Below the pieces are notes generated by a model. It did not search any database. It saw only the letters and a program-made list of their open reading frames with translations, and had not been told where the DNA came from. A DNA stretch of 64,000 nucleotides from Bathynomus jamesi (Eukaryota > Arthropoda > Malacostraca > Isopoda > Cirolanidae). Below, piece by piece: positions 11,462-21,339 of the stretch. Both the position numbers and the translations under genes were made by a program. Where the stretch lies: the NCBI GenBank assembly GCA_023014485.1, contig JAJOZX010000923.1:791501-855500 (forward strand). The letters are read 5' to 3'. How positions within the stretch are numbered: position 1 is the first letter of the stretch; each line of letters opens with the position of its first letter.

Positions 11462-11745
11462 TAACCTTTGGTTAACCTTTGGTTAGCGTCCGCCCGAATT
11501 GTTCATTCTGACGAAGGTCAAGCTTTTCACTCCACCTTAGACCTACAGTTTAACGTGGAATCCGAACCACGCCCCATCAGCAGCCCAGCGTCTTAACCAC
11601 TAGGCCACTTAGGGTACCCATTTATCTACCAACCACTTTCTTTATTGTGTGGAAGGATGAACAGCTGGGTTTTGCTGCGCGCCGGCTGCAGTCGGGTCTC
11701 GAACCCGGGGCCGATGGATTCTAGTTAGCAACGCTAACCACTACA

Positions 11746-11748
<3 letters not shown>
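11462..11748 (-). mobile_element. Dimeric tRNA-derived SINE, copy 2
   Basis: Minus-strand copy. On that strand the first head ends with an intact box B (GGGTTCGAGACCC) and the second contains GTGGTTCGGATTCCAC. The 3' tail has repeated AACCAAAGGTT. The 5' end abuts a (TA)n run. Confidence 0.92.

Positions 11749-11784
<36 letters not shown>
11749..11784. repeat. (TA)n microsatellite
   Basis: TA run between SINE copy 2 and the following MITE. Confidence 0.95.
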
Positions 11785-11789
<5 letters not shown>

Positions 11790-12574
11790 GTTACGCCCAA
11801 ACATCGAAATCGCTCAGTGAGCGAAAAAAACAGCCACAACGCGTTGTGGATGCACCTAAGTGACCACACACCGATGTTAGATATTTTTTCGCTTCATGGC
11901 CGTTCTCAAACAACCGCAACGCGTTGTGGACGATTTGAAACGACCACACACCGATGTCTTTCGTCAAACTCTATTTAAACACGACGTATATTGAAATGAT
12001 ATAAACAGACGTATATTTATCGACGTATTCACCGATTAAAAAGCAAAGTTAAGCAGATATGCTAAAAAAAGATAAAGTCCTTTAAAAAATGATTATCAAT
12101 AATTTTCCCGTAGGTTTCGATTAATTTTAAGCAACTTTAGAATGAGACGTAAAGGTAAAAATTAACCAACTGGTTAGGTCAACTGAGTGCCCATTTAGGT
12201 CAACTGAGTTTGCCCAGTTAGGTTAACTGAATGCCCGGTTAGGTTAATTGTACGCCCTTGACGATTGGTTAGGTTAAGCCGTGATATTTTTGTTAGTTTT
12301 AACGAAAATATCACGACTTAACCTAACCAATCGTCAAGGACGTACAGTTGACCTAACCGGGCAATCAATTAACCTAACCGGGCATTCAATAATTTTAAAA
12401 TCGTCCACAACGCGTTGTGGTCATATCCGAATCGTTCACAACGCGTTGTGGTTGTTTGAGAATAGCCATGAAGCAAAAAAATATCTAACATCGGTGTGTG
12501 GTCACTTAAGTGCATCCAGAACGCGTTGTGGCTGTTTTTTCGCTCACTGAGCGATTTCGATGTTTGAGCGTAAC
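11790..12574. mobile_element. MITE with subterminal CGCGTT palindromes
   Basis: TIRs of about 150 bp begin GTTACGCCCAAACATCG (left) and GTTACGCTCAAACATCG (right, complement). The 16-bp self-complementary motif CCACAACGCGTTGTGG, or a 1-2 base variant, occurs twice in the left arm and three times in the right. It has no coding capacity. A core-module palindrome (12170-12400) occupies the centre. Confidence 0.88.
12170..12400. repeat. Core module palindrome, inward type
   Basis: The palindrome centre is TTAGTTTTAACGAAAATATC. Outward on each side come the AACCTAACC block, CGTCAAGG, GTACAGTTGACC and tandem CCTAACCGGGCA units. Same module as in the hairpin MITEs elsewhere in the window. Confidence 0.9.
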
Positions 12575-12582
12575 ATATATAT

Positions 12583-12590
<8 letters not shown>

Positions 12591-12640
<50 letters not shown>
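12591..12640. repeat. (TA)n microsatellite
   Basis: Long TA run after the MITE. Confidence 0.95.
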
Positions 12641-12641
<1 letters not shown>

Positions 12642-12984
12642 AGTTTTATTGCTGAGAAATGTGAGAACCAGATATACAAATATACAATATAAAAAATCTC
12701 ATTTCCCAAGGATTTGCGAGGAGAAGGCAGAAAACAACCCAGAAGTAACGTACAGAAATTAGTGAAAAAGAAAAACGGCAAAAAGTAAAACGTACACATC
12801 CATTCGCACAGGCGTCCTAGTGGACCAGCGCGCCTCCAATACATGACAAAATTCAGGGGTGTAAAGGTAATGAAGTAACTTTTTTTAGTATCTATTTTTT
12901 AAAAAGTATTTATATTTTCAAGTACTTTTAATCTAACAAGTAATTTTGGGGCGAATTACTGGATCACTTTAACATATTGCTTCC

Positions 12985-13115
12985 CAAAGCATTCGGGAAG
13001 CAATATGTTAAAGTGATCCCTCCTGGGAAGCAATATGTTAAAGTGATCCCTCCTGGGAAGCAATATGTTAAAGTGATTAACACTGGGAAGCAATATGTTA
13101 AAGTGATTAACACTG
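12985..13115. repeat. 30-bp minisatellite arm
   Basis: Units GGGAAGCAATATGTTAAAGT with spacers GATCCCTCCT or GATTAACACT repeat four to five times. The same units return at 14783-14868. Confidence 0.92.
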
Positions 13116-13120
13116 GAAAG

Positions 13121-14430
13121 TAGTGATGTAGGTCACATCCGCATCCGCATCCGCGGAACATCCGCACATTTTCTCGCATCCGCATCCGCACCCGCATCCG
13201 CACTTTGGACTGCGGATGTCGTGCGGATGTGGACCGTTGAGATAAAATGTCATTAATAAGCGGAAATTATCAAATTCTACTATATTAATAGAACTAGTTC
13301 ATTGTGCGCAGAAGTGATGCAAGCGACAAGACGAGAGGCTGTTCTTGTATGAAGTTACTCTCTTGCAACCTACTTAGATCCACGTTACAAAGCTAAGTTA
13401 TTTTCACCTAGTACATTAGAACGAGTTAAATCATCACTTCGCAAAGCAGTTGAAGAGCTTCAATCTCTTGAATCTGTCGCTTCGCCATCCACCAAAAGAA
13501 TAAAAGTTTCAGTGACAGAACCAACACCTTCAACAAGCAAATCTATCACAGAATCTGTCTCTCAGTTTCTTGAGTCAAGCAGCAATGACGAGACCTACGC
13601 GATGTCAAAAGATGTAGTGAAAATGATCGAGAGCTATCACCAAGAAAAACGCCTGGCTGCATGTGACAATCCTATTAGTTGGTGGAAAAATACGCAGAAT
13701 ATCTATCCATACTTGAGTAAACTTGCAAGGAAACATTTAGCCTGTCCTCCAACAAACGTACCAAGCGAGAGATTATTTAGCAGTGCTGGATTAATATATG
13801 ATGAAAAGAGAAACAGACTGGCAGCAGAAAAGGCAGAAAAATTAATGTTCCTTAAGCATAACCTTCCTATAATTAAGTTTGAACATTAAACGATGAACAT
13901 CTTAGTTTACTTTATTTTAATTACTAATTTATAAATATGCCTAATAAAACTTTAAACTTAATATAAATAGTTATCAAGCTAATTAAAGATCTCTTTCTAT
14001 AAGGGTGGAGGTTGGGGAAAGAGGTCGGTGGGTGCATTTGAGTTGGGTTCACGTCCCGCATCCTGGTAACACAATTATGGTTTCTAATTGTGGCTGAAAC
14101 TCAACAAAATATAACGAATTTATTTGCAGACGAATTCACTAATTGATTTCTACTGTATATTAGTTAGATGCTTGATATTATTTTATATGTTCAGAGAAAA
14201 GTACAGCAATTATTGTACAATTAATCAATTATACTACATTATAGCTACAGCTCTCTCTATATAATAACTTATTATATACGTTAAACATAACAAATCTCGA
14301 ATATATCCTAAAAAATAACGAAAATGTAGACATCCGCATCCGCATCCGCATCCGCGGATGTTGAAATCAAACATCCTCATCCGCATCCGCATCCGCGGAT
14401 GTGAAAAAAATGACATCCGCTACATCACTA
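13121..14430 (+). mobile_element. hAT element with CGGATG-rich ends
   Basis: Perfect 8-bp target duplication CTGGAAAG (13113-13120, 14431-14438). Ends TAGTGATGTAG are inverted. Both subterminal regions are made of CATCCG/CGGATG hexamers. The interior retains only the C-terminal transposase part. A further end of this family occurs at 63923-64000. Confidence 0.9.
13356..13889 (+). pseudogene. hAT transposase, C-terminal dimerisation region
   Basis: The open frame begins inside the protein with TYLDPRYKAKLF (about 13368), a typical late hAT block. It passes through a low-complexity Ser/Thr linker and ends with the dimerisation signature: WWKNTQNIYPYLSKLARKHL, then PPTNVPSERLFSSAGLI (about 13745-13795) and KAEKLMFLKHNL. 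The stop is after EH at 13887-13889. The BED zinc finger and most of the RNase H-like core are deleted, so the copy is non-autonomous. Confidence 0.92.
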
Positions 14431-14495
14431 CTGGAAAGCAATATGTTAAAAAGAGAAAGGTTGGTTGGTTAGAAAGAGGTTGGTAATCTACGCTA

Positions 14496-14644
14496 ACTAA
14501 CGAAAATATCACGACCTAACCTAACCAATCGTCAAGGGCGTACAGTTGACCTAACGATTGGTTAGGTTAGGTTATGATATTTTCGTTAGTTAACCTTATA
14601 AGGCTAACTAAAGAAGGCTGTGGGCCATGATCTTCAGGTGATCC
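14496..14644. repeat. Core-module MITE, tip type 1, left tip missing
   Basis: Starts GCTAACTAACGAAAATATC and ends GATCTTCAGGTGATCC. The left GGATCACC tip is absent, so it is a truncated member of the 203-bp family. Confidence 0.85.
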
Positions 14645-14876
14645 AAATATTTTACATTCACAAAAAATGGCAAAGCATAATAAGTTAAGTTGTCCATAAA
14701 TTTACATTTTCTCGACTAGCTCATCTCTAAATATTATAAACTATTGTAATGTAACTGTAATTGGTTGTGTAATGTCTATTTTTGGGAAGCAATATGTTAA
14801 AGTAATTAACACTGGGAAGCAATATGTTAAAGTGATATACATTGGGAAGCAATATGTTAAAATGATCCGAATTATT

Positions 14877-15369
14877 TGTACTTTTACTCAAGTACAATTC
14901 ATTTTATTCATTTCGTTACTATTCTTAAAGTATAAGAAGAGTTGTACATTGTAAATTTTGAAGGTAAACATGAGTCACATGACAAGGGATATGCTAACGG
15001 TTGAGTATAACTATAGAATGTTTGCAAATCTTCATTTAAAATGTTCAGTCCTCTTCGTGTAAGGCTTGACTGTGGCAACTTCGAAAATCAGTTGCTTCTA
15101 AAATTGAATAAGAAATTTTGTGCATAATATAGTTGGGTTTAATGGTTGTATGCATATACTTGTATTTTTTAATTCCTTATAGTCGGGGCATTCAATATAT
15201 TTTGCCCCACCCTTTTTTCTTAGCTAAATAATAGCCCATGGGGCTGGAATGCCTTTTGGGCCGTAAGTTTGAACTTTTTGGGCTTCACATAACCGGATTT
15301 TTCCAGTTTGAACCTCCCCTCCTTGTATAAAACCGCTTTTAAACTTTTAAACGCCCTTGTATAAAACCA
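14877..15369. other. hAT-shell interior and mariner 5' region, no gene
   Basis: AT-rich. From about 15180 the sequence likely belongs to the 5' untranslated part of the mariner remnant. No distinct feature otherwise. Confidence 0.4.
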
Positions 15370-16200
15370 ATGGTTAACGCAGTTTCGAAAATGGCGTCTG
15401 ACAGTGAAGTGCGTCGTAAACAGAAAGCTGTTATCGAGTTCTTAACCGCAGAGAAGGAAACAGTTGGAAATATTCACAAACGTCTACAAAACTTTTACGG
15501 AGATGCTGTTGTTGATCGAAGCACAGTTGGACGCTGGTCTAAACGTGTGAGATCATCGGAGAGAGGGAGAGCCAGCCTCGATGATGAGCCATGCAGCGGT
15601 CGCCCGGCATCAGCTGTGACATCTCACACTGTGCAACGTGCTAACAGCATCATTCGATCAAATCGGCTCGTCACATACAAGGAGCTATCACTGGAGCTAG
15701 GAATTAGTGAAGGAAGTGTGAATACGATAATTCAGCAACTGGAATACTCAAAAGTGTATTCACGGTTTGTTCCTCGCCAACTGACCGAAGATCACAAAGC
15801 CCAAAGAAAAGAAATTGCTTCTGAGTTGTTGGTTCGATACGAGACAGAAGGGGATGACTTCCTTTCACGAATTGTGACTGGGGATGAGACTTGGGTCCAC
15901 CACTTTGAATCTGAAACAAAACGCCAATCCATGGAGTGGCATCACGCAGACTCCCCACGCAAGAAAAAGTTCAAAATGGCTTCCTCTGCAGGAAAGGTTA
16001 TGGCCACCATCTTCTGGGACATGAAAGGGATGATTCTGGTGGACATTATGAAGAAAGGACAAACAATCAACTCAGAGGCATATATTGCTACCCTACAGAG
16101 ACTCCAGAGACGTATAAAGCGAGTTCGACTGGCATCCTCCCCGGGTGGATCCTCCACCCGAGGAGGATGCCAGTGGGCATCGAAACTGTTGTGGAAATAA
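15370..16200 (+). pseudogene. mariner transposase, truncated before the second catalytic Asp
   Basis: Starts MVNAVSKMASDSEVRRKQKA. The paired helix-turn-helix domains are present (VDRSTVGRWSKRV; ELGISEGSVNTIIQQL), then the first catalytic block VTGDETWVHHFE (about 15873-15908) and QSMEWHHADSPRKKKFK. After RLQRRIKR (about 16115) the family continues to a second Asp block, but here the frame runs into an unrelated palindromic GC-rich stretch and stops at 16200. The end GGATGCCAGTGGGCAT plus the following 3' sequence is shared with 53598-53670, so the 3' junction is a repeat in its own right. It cannot be active. Confidence 0.9.
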
Positions 16201-16479
16201 ACTCTGTCTATTAGAGTGGGTTTTTATTTTCATAAATGTACCGGTATGGTTTGTGAGAACTGTAGGTGAGTACTTTTTACTTTCGTTACTTGAGTACTTT
16301 ATTCAGTAGATACTCTTTTACTCTAACTTAAGTAAATTTCAGGATGGATACTTTTACTTGTACTTGAGTAACTTTTTGATAAAGTGCTTGTACTTGAATT
16401 TGAGTAACATAATTTAGTACTTTTTACACCCCTGGCAAAATTCCACACCTCCGGAGCCTTGTCAAAAGTAAAGGACACA

Positions 16480-17040
16480 AAGTCCCGAACTTACATATTT
16501 TAACAAACCTCCATTCCAACCGACTTGCAGCCACTTCTCGTGCATCACCCAGATTAGGTCCACGCCTACCCACACAATCATTGTGTGAGTAAGCGTGGAC
16601 TTCACCATGGACTTCATCATATCCATCCATCTCTTCAGCTTTCCTCTCCTCTTTCTATCTTCGCAAACGCCTTTTATACATTTTTTTCACAATTCAGTCA
16701 TCTTCCATTCTTTCGACATGCCCAAACCACCTTAACACACTTTCGTAGCTTTTCACTTTCACTGACTTCTGAACGCTACATCTTTCAAGAACCACACGAT
16801 TTCTTACTCTATCAATCCGACGCACGCCACCCATACTTCTCAGGAAATCCATTTCAACCACTCTTGCTCTTGACTTCTTCCTTTCATGCCATGCCAATGT
16901 CTCACACCCATACACAAGAGTCGGTACTAACACAACTTCATGTAAACATCTCACACCATCTCGATCCAGCCTTCGTTTTTTTCACAACCGCTTTTTGCGC
17001 ACCTGCCACCTTTCTTCCTTGATTCACTCTATTATTAACT
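16480..17040 (-). pseudogene. LINE RT C-terminal region, RTE/Jockey-like style
   Basis: The minus-strand frame 16954-16694 reads VLVPTLVYGCETLAWHERKK, then EMDFLRSMGGVRRIDRVRN and SVLRWFGHVERMEDD, a common post-RT domain of LINEs. A separate frame (16630-16424) continues as a decayed C-terminus (WMDGYDEV-like). The RT catalytic region is not present. Frame breaks near 16690. Confidence 0.85.
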
Positions 17041-17381
17041 TCATCTACACTCGTACCTCTTTTTTAATACACATTCCAGATACTTAAGTCTCTACCCGTG
17101 CCCCCTTGAGCTTTTATGTTTTATTATCAACAGTTAATGTTGAAAAGATTTAAAAATTATAAACTTGGAAAATGTAACAGTTGTGATGATTTTGTAACAT
17201 TTTTGTTATTATTAGACATTACCGACATTTGGCAATTACCCATAAATTTTGGCAATAACAGCCTATGCAACCTGGCAGTCTTCGTTTGAATTTTGCACAT
17301 TATTCACGGTGACACACGGTCTGCGGGAGTAGGCCTTTTAACCCCCCGAAAATCAGGCCATCGCTTTGTTTTTGTACCGGA
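17041..17381. other. No recognisable feature
   Basis: AT-rich sequence between the LINE remnant and a possible exon. Nothing identified. Confidence 0.4.
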
Positions 17382-17464
17382 ATGAAGCGACATGGAGGTT
17401 ATGATACCCTGGGACGCTTTTTTAAGAAGTCGAACACTAAATCTGCACAACCACAAGTACAACG
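17382..17464 (+). CDS. Possible first coding exon, unknown protein
   Basis: ATG at 17382 opens a short frame, MKRHGGYDTLGRFFKKSN..., immediately followed by a good splice donor (CG|GTAAGAAC at 17464/17465). The Lys/Arg start with FFKK resembles N-termini of some hAT-derived or ZMYM-type proteins, which is a weak pattern match. No second exon was found, so this may be chance or the start of a dead hAT gene. Confidence 0.25.
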
Positions 17465-17862
17465 GTAAGAACATAAAAAGTCTTGTATTCTTATTCTTTT
17501 TTTTAATTAATTTTAGATGAGTCTACACTCGTACCAGTAATTAAGACGTAACCAAGATAATTGAAAATATTACCCTTGTTTTATCATTATTTTTGTATAG
17601 TATTCAAAATTAATATTTAGAAATAAAACACATAACGTTATCTCAGTTTCGTAAAACTTAAATATTTTTTTACAAAATACAAAGACAAAATAAGGATAGG
17701 AGCAAGGCTAGCTAGCCTAGCACAACATTTTAGCTCGGTTTCCATGCACTACGCAACTACGCGTACTACGGACACTAGTTCCTAAAATTTTGATGGAGTA
17801 TTTTTCGGAGTATAATTTTTGTTAGTTGTAATCAGAGGTAAAAAAAAAATGCAAGATTTTTC
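17465..17862. other. No recognisable feature
   Basis: AT-rich, lies downstream of the putative donor site. Nothing identified. Confidence 0.35.
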
Positions 17863-18616
17863 GGATCACTTTAACATATTGCTTCCCAGGAACTTCTCTT
17901 TAACATATTGCTTCCCAGTGTTAATCATTTTAACATATTGCTTCCCAGGAACTTCTCTTTAACATATTGCTTCCCAGTGTTAATCATTTTAACATATTGC
18001 TTCCCAATATTTAGGATAAGGAGTACGATAAAAAATGTTCGCTTTAATAAAGTAAAAGGCATAAAAAGTAAATGATAACATGTTAAAATATTAGATTGAA
18101 AGTAAATTTATTAGAATTGTTGCGCAATATGGTCACACAAAGTAAAAAAATGGATTTCGCAAGAATCGGTCACGCCACATCATTTACCACAAGTACGAGT
18201 TGAGTAGCTCCTTTTTCCGTCCTTTCATTTTCTTTATATATTTAATGTAGGTTAACTGAATGCCCGGTTAGGTCAACTGTACGCCCTTGACGATTGGTTA
18301 GGTTAAGTTGTGATATTTTCGATAAAACTAACGAAAATATCACGACTTAACCTAACCAATCATCAAGGGCGTACAGTTGACCTAACCGGGCATTCAGTTG
18401 ACTTAACCGGGCATTCAGTTAACTTACATTAAATATATAAAGAATGCCCGGTTAGGGCATTTATAGCTTTGTTTACGGTCGGTAAGTTATCTCCTAGATT
18501 ACCAACCACTTTCTAACCAACCAACCTTTCTCTTTTTAACATATTGCTTCTCAGGAGGGATCACTTTAACATATTGCTTCCCGAATGCTTTGGGAAGCAA
18601 TATGTTAAAATGATCC
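17863..18616. mobile_element. Minisatellite foldback element, copy 2
   Basis: Perfect 8-bp target duplication GATTTTTC (17855-17862, 18617-18624). Ends GGATCACTTTAACATATTGC with complement. Left arm has five units of the 30-bp minisatellite in inverse sense, right arm two. The centre carries an inward-type core palindrome (18245-18450). It shares TTGGTTGGTTAGAAAG sequence with copy 1. Confidence 0.92.
18245..18450. repeat. Core module palindrome, inward type
   Basis: The centre is GATAAAACTAACGAAAATATC. The arms run outward through the CGTCAAGG/GTACAGTTGACC block into repeated CCGGGCATTCAGTT units. Confidence 0.9.
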
Positions 18617-18762
18617 GATTTTTCACCTACTATTTTCTACACACGAGTTTTCCATCTGTAAAACATGATACTTCCAATTTTTGGTTTTCACACTACAAGA
18701 GATTTTATACGTAAGTGTTCGGTGCTTACACATATAATTTTGTATGTATATGTGTATGTATG

Positions 18763-18827
18763 TATGTGTGTATTATATGTATATAGCTGAGTGATTCAGC
18801 TGTATACATATAATACACACATACCCA
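18763..18827. repeat. Short hairpin in a TG/TA-rich tract
   Basis: GTATGTGTGTATTATATGTA, then CAGCTGAATCAC-type centre, and its near complement. Confidence 0.8.
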
Positions 18828-18925
18828 TATGTACATATATATATAAGCACACATCTGTATACACATTAATAAAAATATAGGTTTTACTAGTTTTTCTTTT
18901 TCTTTCAGGGAGTCATGTTTTTTAA

Positions 18926-18930
<5 letters not shown>

Positions 18931-18978
<48 letters not shown>
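18931..18978. repeat. (TA)n microsatellite
   Basis: TA run abutting the mariner at 18979. Confidence 0.95.
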
Positions 18979-18981
<3 letters not shown>

Positions 18982-19881
18982 GGCTTCCCAAAAAAATGTA
19001 TACACACTTTAACAGCTGATAGCTCAATTGATGTTTCTTTCTTTCCAAGTTAAACCCATTAGAATTAATAATGGCAGTCAGACTAAGCTTTGAACAAAGG
19101 AAATTCATTCTAAAATGCTACTGGAAGTGTGAAAACGCAGTTGAAGTGCAAAGACAGTTTAGGAGGGAGTTTCAAACAGATCCACCAACGCGACTTACCA
19201 TCACTCGAATTAGAGATAAGTTTGAAGCCGATGGAACTGTTCAGAATGTCCACAAGAAGCGTTCCGGAAGACCACGGACATCGACAAGCCCGACAAAGCA
19301 AGAAAGAGTACTGGAAACGTATCACCAAAGTCCAAGAAAATCTGTGCGGCAAGCGAGTCGTGAGGTAGGAATTTCAGAATCGTCTGTCCAACGCATTTTG
19401 AAGCGCTGTCAATGGAAAAGTTACATTCCAAGATTAGTCCATGCTATTAATGAAGATGATCCGGACCGAAGAGTGGAGTATTGCGAGTGGTACTTGGCAC
19501 GATGTGGATGTGGACTGGACGAAGGGGTTTCGTAGAATACCCTCCGCGTTCACCAGACCTCACACCACTAGACTTTTTTTTATGGGGATACTTAAAAGAC
19601 AAAGTCTACGCTATAAAACCTGCAACAGTCGCTGAATTGAGAGCAGCCACTGAACGAGAATGCACACAAATACCAAACGAAATGTTTCGTGATGTTTGCG
19701 ATTCCATTGCTTCGCGTTATCAGCAGTGCCTGGACCAGAACGGACGTCAGTTTGAAAACAGGCGTTGACAAAACAATTAAATTATGTCTGTAGATTCTAT
19801 TACATTTTGAAAATGAAATGTATTTTAATAAACACTGCCTTTATAATTATTTAAAGTGTGTATACATTTTTTTGGGACGCC

Positions 19882-19884
<3 letters not shown>
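18979..19884 (+). mobile_element. Internally deleted mariner, copy 2
   Basis: About 906 bp, TA flanks (18977-18978, 19885-19886), TIR CAGGGC(T/G)TCCCAAAAAAATG. Near-identical inverted twin of 9677-10581, inserted in a TA run. Confidence 0.94.
19071..19768 (+). pseudogene. mariner transposase, DUF4817-type, catalytic core deleted
   Basis: Same product as the minus-strand copy 9793-10489. The 154-residue N-terminal frame from 19071 (two helix-turn-helix motifs, GRPRT hinge) ends out of frame after [12 protein letters not shown] second frame to 19768 contains the last catalytic block (PPRSPDLTPLDFFLWGYL) and the identical C-terminus. The first two catalytic acids are deleted. Because the deletion is shared, the pair stems from one deleted parent moved by a transposase supplied elsewhere. 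Confidence 0.92.
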
Positions 19885-19886
<2 letters not shown>

Positions 19887-19915
<29 letters not shown>

Positions 19916-20567
19916 AAGATAGATATTAAAGTGTTCTATACATTCTTTTTATTTAACACAGATACTTTTACCGAAAGATAATGCAACTATCTTATCTTTG
20001 CAAAGGTCGAATCACCTTTAAGATACTGGTTTGAACACCATCCTCTTGTCACTTTGCTACCAGTATCTCAAGATCTAAACCCAAAAGAGAGAAAACGTAT
20101 GGGGGGCTGCATCACGTAAGAATCACTCAACAGTTTGTCATAACCAAGTGAATTCAATGACAGAAAGACTGGATTCAGTGAAAGGAGTACATACGAAATA
20201 TAAGACATAAATAAGTGCTAATATTAATTATACTCATGTTAATATTATATTAATGTCATTGTTAATTGTTAGGTTAGGCTAACCTAACCTAAAACAAGTC
20301 AATGGGTCTATAAAAGCCTGAAATAGCATGTAAAAATAATTGGATTTCGAGTTTTTGAATTAAAATCCTAACGCGGGGGAAATTCGAGAAAATAATCATT
20401 ATATACGATAAAAGAGCGCTTTTTCTAAACTTTTTAATGGAACCCCCTTACCTTAATACAAGTGTAAGTGATTAAAAGTTTGAAAATATAATAAATATGA
20501 CTCGTAGGAGATACAGGATAAAAAATGAGCACGGATGAAAACTAACGCCATAGTTGGGGTGTAGTGG

Positions 20568-20570
<3 letters not shown>
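19887..20570. other. No gene seen; small TTAGG palindrome
   Basis: Mostly AT-rich. At about 20269-20291 GTTAGGTTAGGCTAACCTAA forms a small palindrome of TTAGG units. Confidence 0.4.
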
Positions 20571-20598
<28 letters not shown>

Positions 20599-20608
<10 letters not shown>

Positions 20609-20904
20609 CCTTTGTTTAACCTTTGGTTAGCTTCCGCCCGAATTGTTCATTCTGACGAAGGTTAAGCTTTTCACTCCACCTTAGACCTACAGTTTAACGT
20701 GGAATCCGAACCACGCCCCATCAGCAGCCCAGCGTCTTAACCACTAGGCCTCCTAGGGTACCCATTTATCTACCAACCACTTTTCTTTATTGTGTGGAAG
20801 GATGAACAGCTGGGTTTTGCTGCGCGCCGGCTGCCGTCGGGTCTCGAACCCGGGGCCGATGGATTCGTAGTCAGCGACGCTAACCACTACACCACCGAGG
20901 CGCA
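20599..20904 (-). mobile_element. Dimeric tRNA-derived SINE, copy 3
   Basis: Full-length minus-strand copy between a (TA)n run and the next MITE. Both heads have good box A and box B sequences (GGGTTCGAGACCC and GTGGTTCGGATTCCAC). Confidence 0.93.
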
Positions 20905-20924
20905 TTACTACATATATATACACA

Positions 20925-21275
20925 CAGGGTGTCTACGTTGAAATGTAACAACTTTGAAGCATCATAGCACAGATACCACATCATACAACGAAGTTTCTGT
21001 TTCTTGTGTTTCAGATTGACTGTGTGAATGTTGAAGTTGAAGGAGCGCATCACGGCGGTGGTGGCCTCCGTCACACCTGCGATGTTAGACAATGTATGAT
21101 GCGTGATGCGAGCCGCGATGCACTTCTTCAGCTTCAACATTCACACATTCAATCTGAAACACAAGAGACAAATTTAAATGTATGGTGTGGTATCTGTGCA
21201 AATTTCAACATTCACGCAACCATACATACTGTATATAATTATGATGCTTCAAAGTTGTTACCTTTCAATGTGGAC

Positions 21276-21281
<6 letters not shown>
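20925..21281. mobile_element. mariner/Tc1-type MITE with internal hairpin
   Basis: Outer inverted ends CAGGGTGTCTACGTTGAAAT and its complement, with GTAACAACTTTGAAGCATCATA conserved in both. An inner hairpin pairs about 21013-21045 with 21125-21160. Open frames crossing it are by-products of the palindrome. Confidence 0.85.
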
Positions 21282-21282
<1 letters not shown>

Positions 21283-21322
<40 letters not shown>

Positions 21323-21330
21323 TATATACA
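21283..21330. repeat. (TA)n microsatellite
   Basis: TA run after the MITE. Confidence 0.95.
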
Positions 21331-21339
21331 TATATACCT

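Larger units (their letters stand above)
12961..14868. mobile_element. Minisatellite foldback element, copy 1
   Basis: Ends GGATCACTTTAACATATTGC and its complement, flanked by GAATTACT/GAATTATT (7 of 8). The arms consist of about 30-bp tandem units GGGAAGCAATATGTTAAAGT plus variable tails (12985-13115 and 14431-14868). A core-module palindrome lies at 14496-14644 and a second hAT element (13121-14430) is inserted in the left arm. Same family as 17863-18616. Confidence 0.85.
12854..16434. mobile_element. hAT-like element shell enclosing other insertions
   Basis: Ends CAGGGGTGTAAA (12854) and TTTACACCCCTG (to 16434) are inverted repeats, flanked by ACAAAATT and GCAAAATT (7 of 8 matching). The subterminal regions are rich in AAGTACTT/ACTTGAGTA-type repeats. 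Its original interior is mostly replaced by a foldback element (12961-14868) and a mariner remnant (15370-16200). No transposase of its own is recognisable. Confidence 0.75.

Noticed and set aside
12985..13115. CRISPR-like regular repeats
   Set aside because: Units are adjacent minisatellite repeats with two recurring spacers, inside an inverted-repeat transposon in a eukaryotic context.
15370..16200. Domesticated SETMAR-like mariner gene
   Set aside because: The frame ends before the second catalytic block in a repeat-derived palindrome and no SET domain or exon structure is visible.
16585..17022. 145-codon open frame on the plus strand
   Set aside because: It is the opposite strand of the LINE post-RT domain, which has the recognisable protein.
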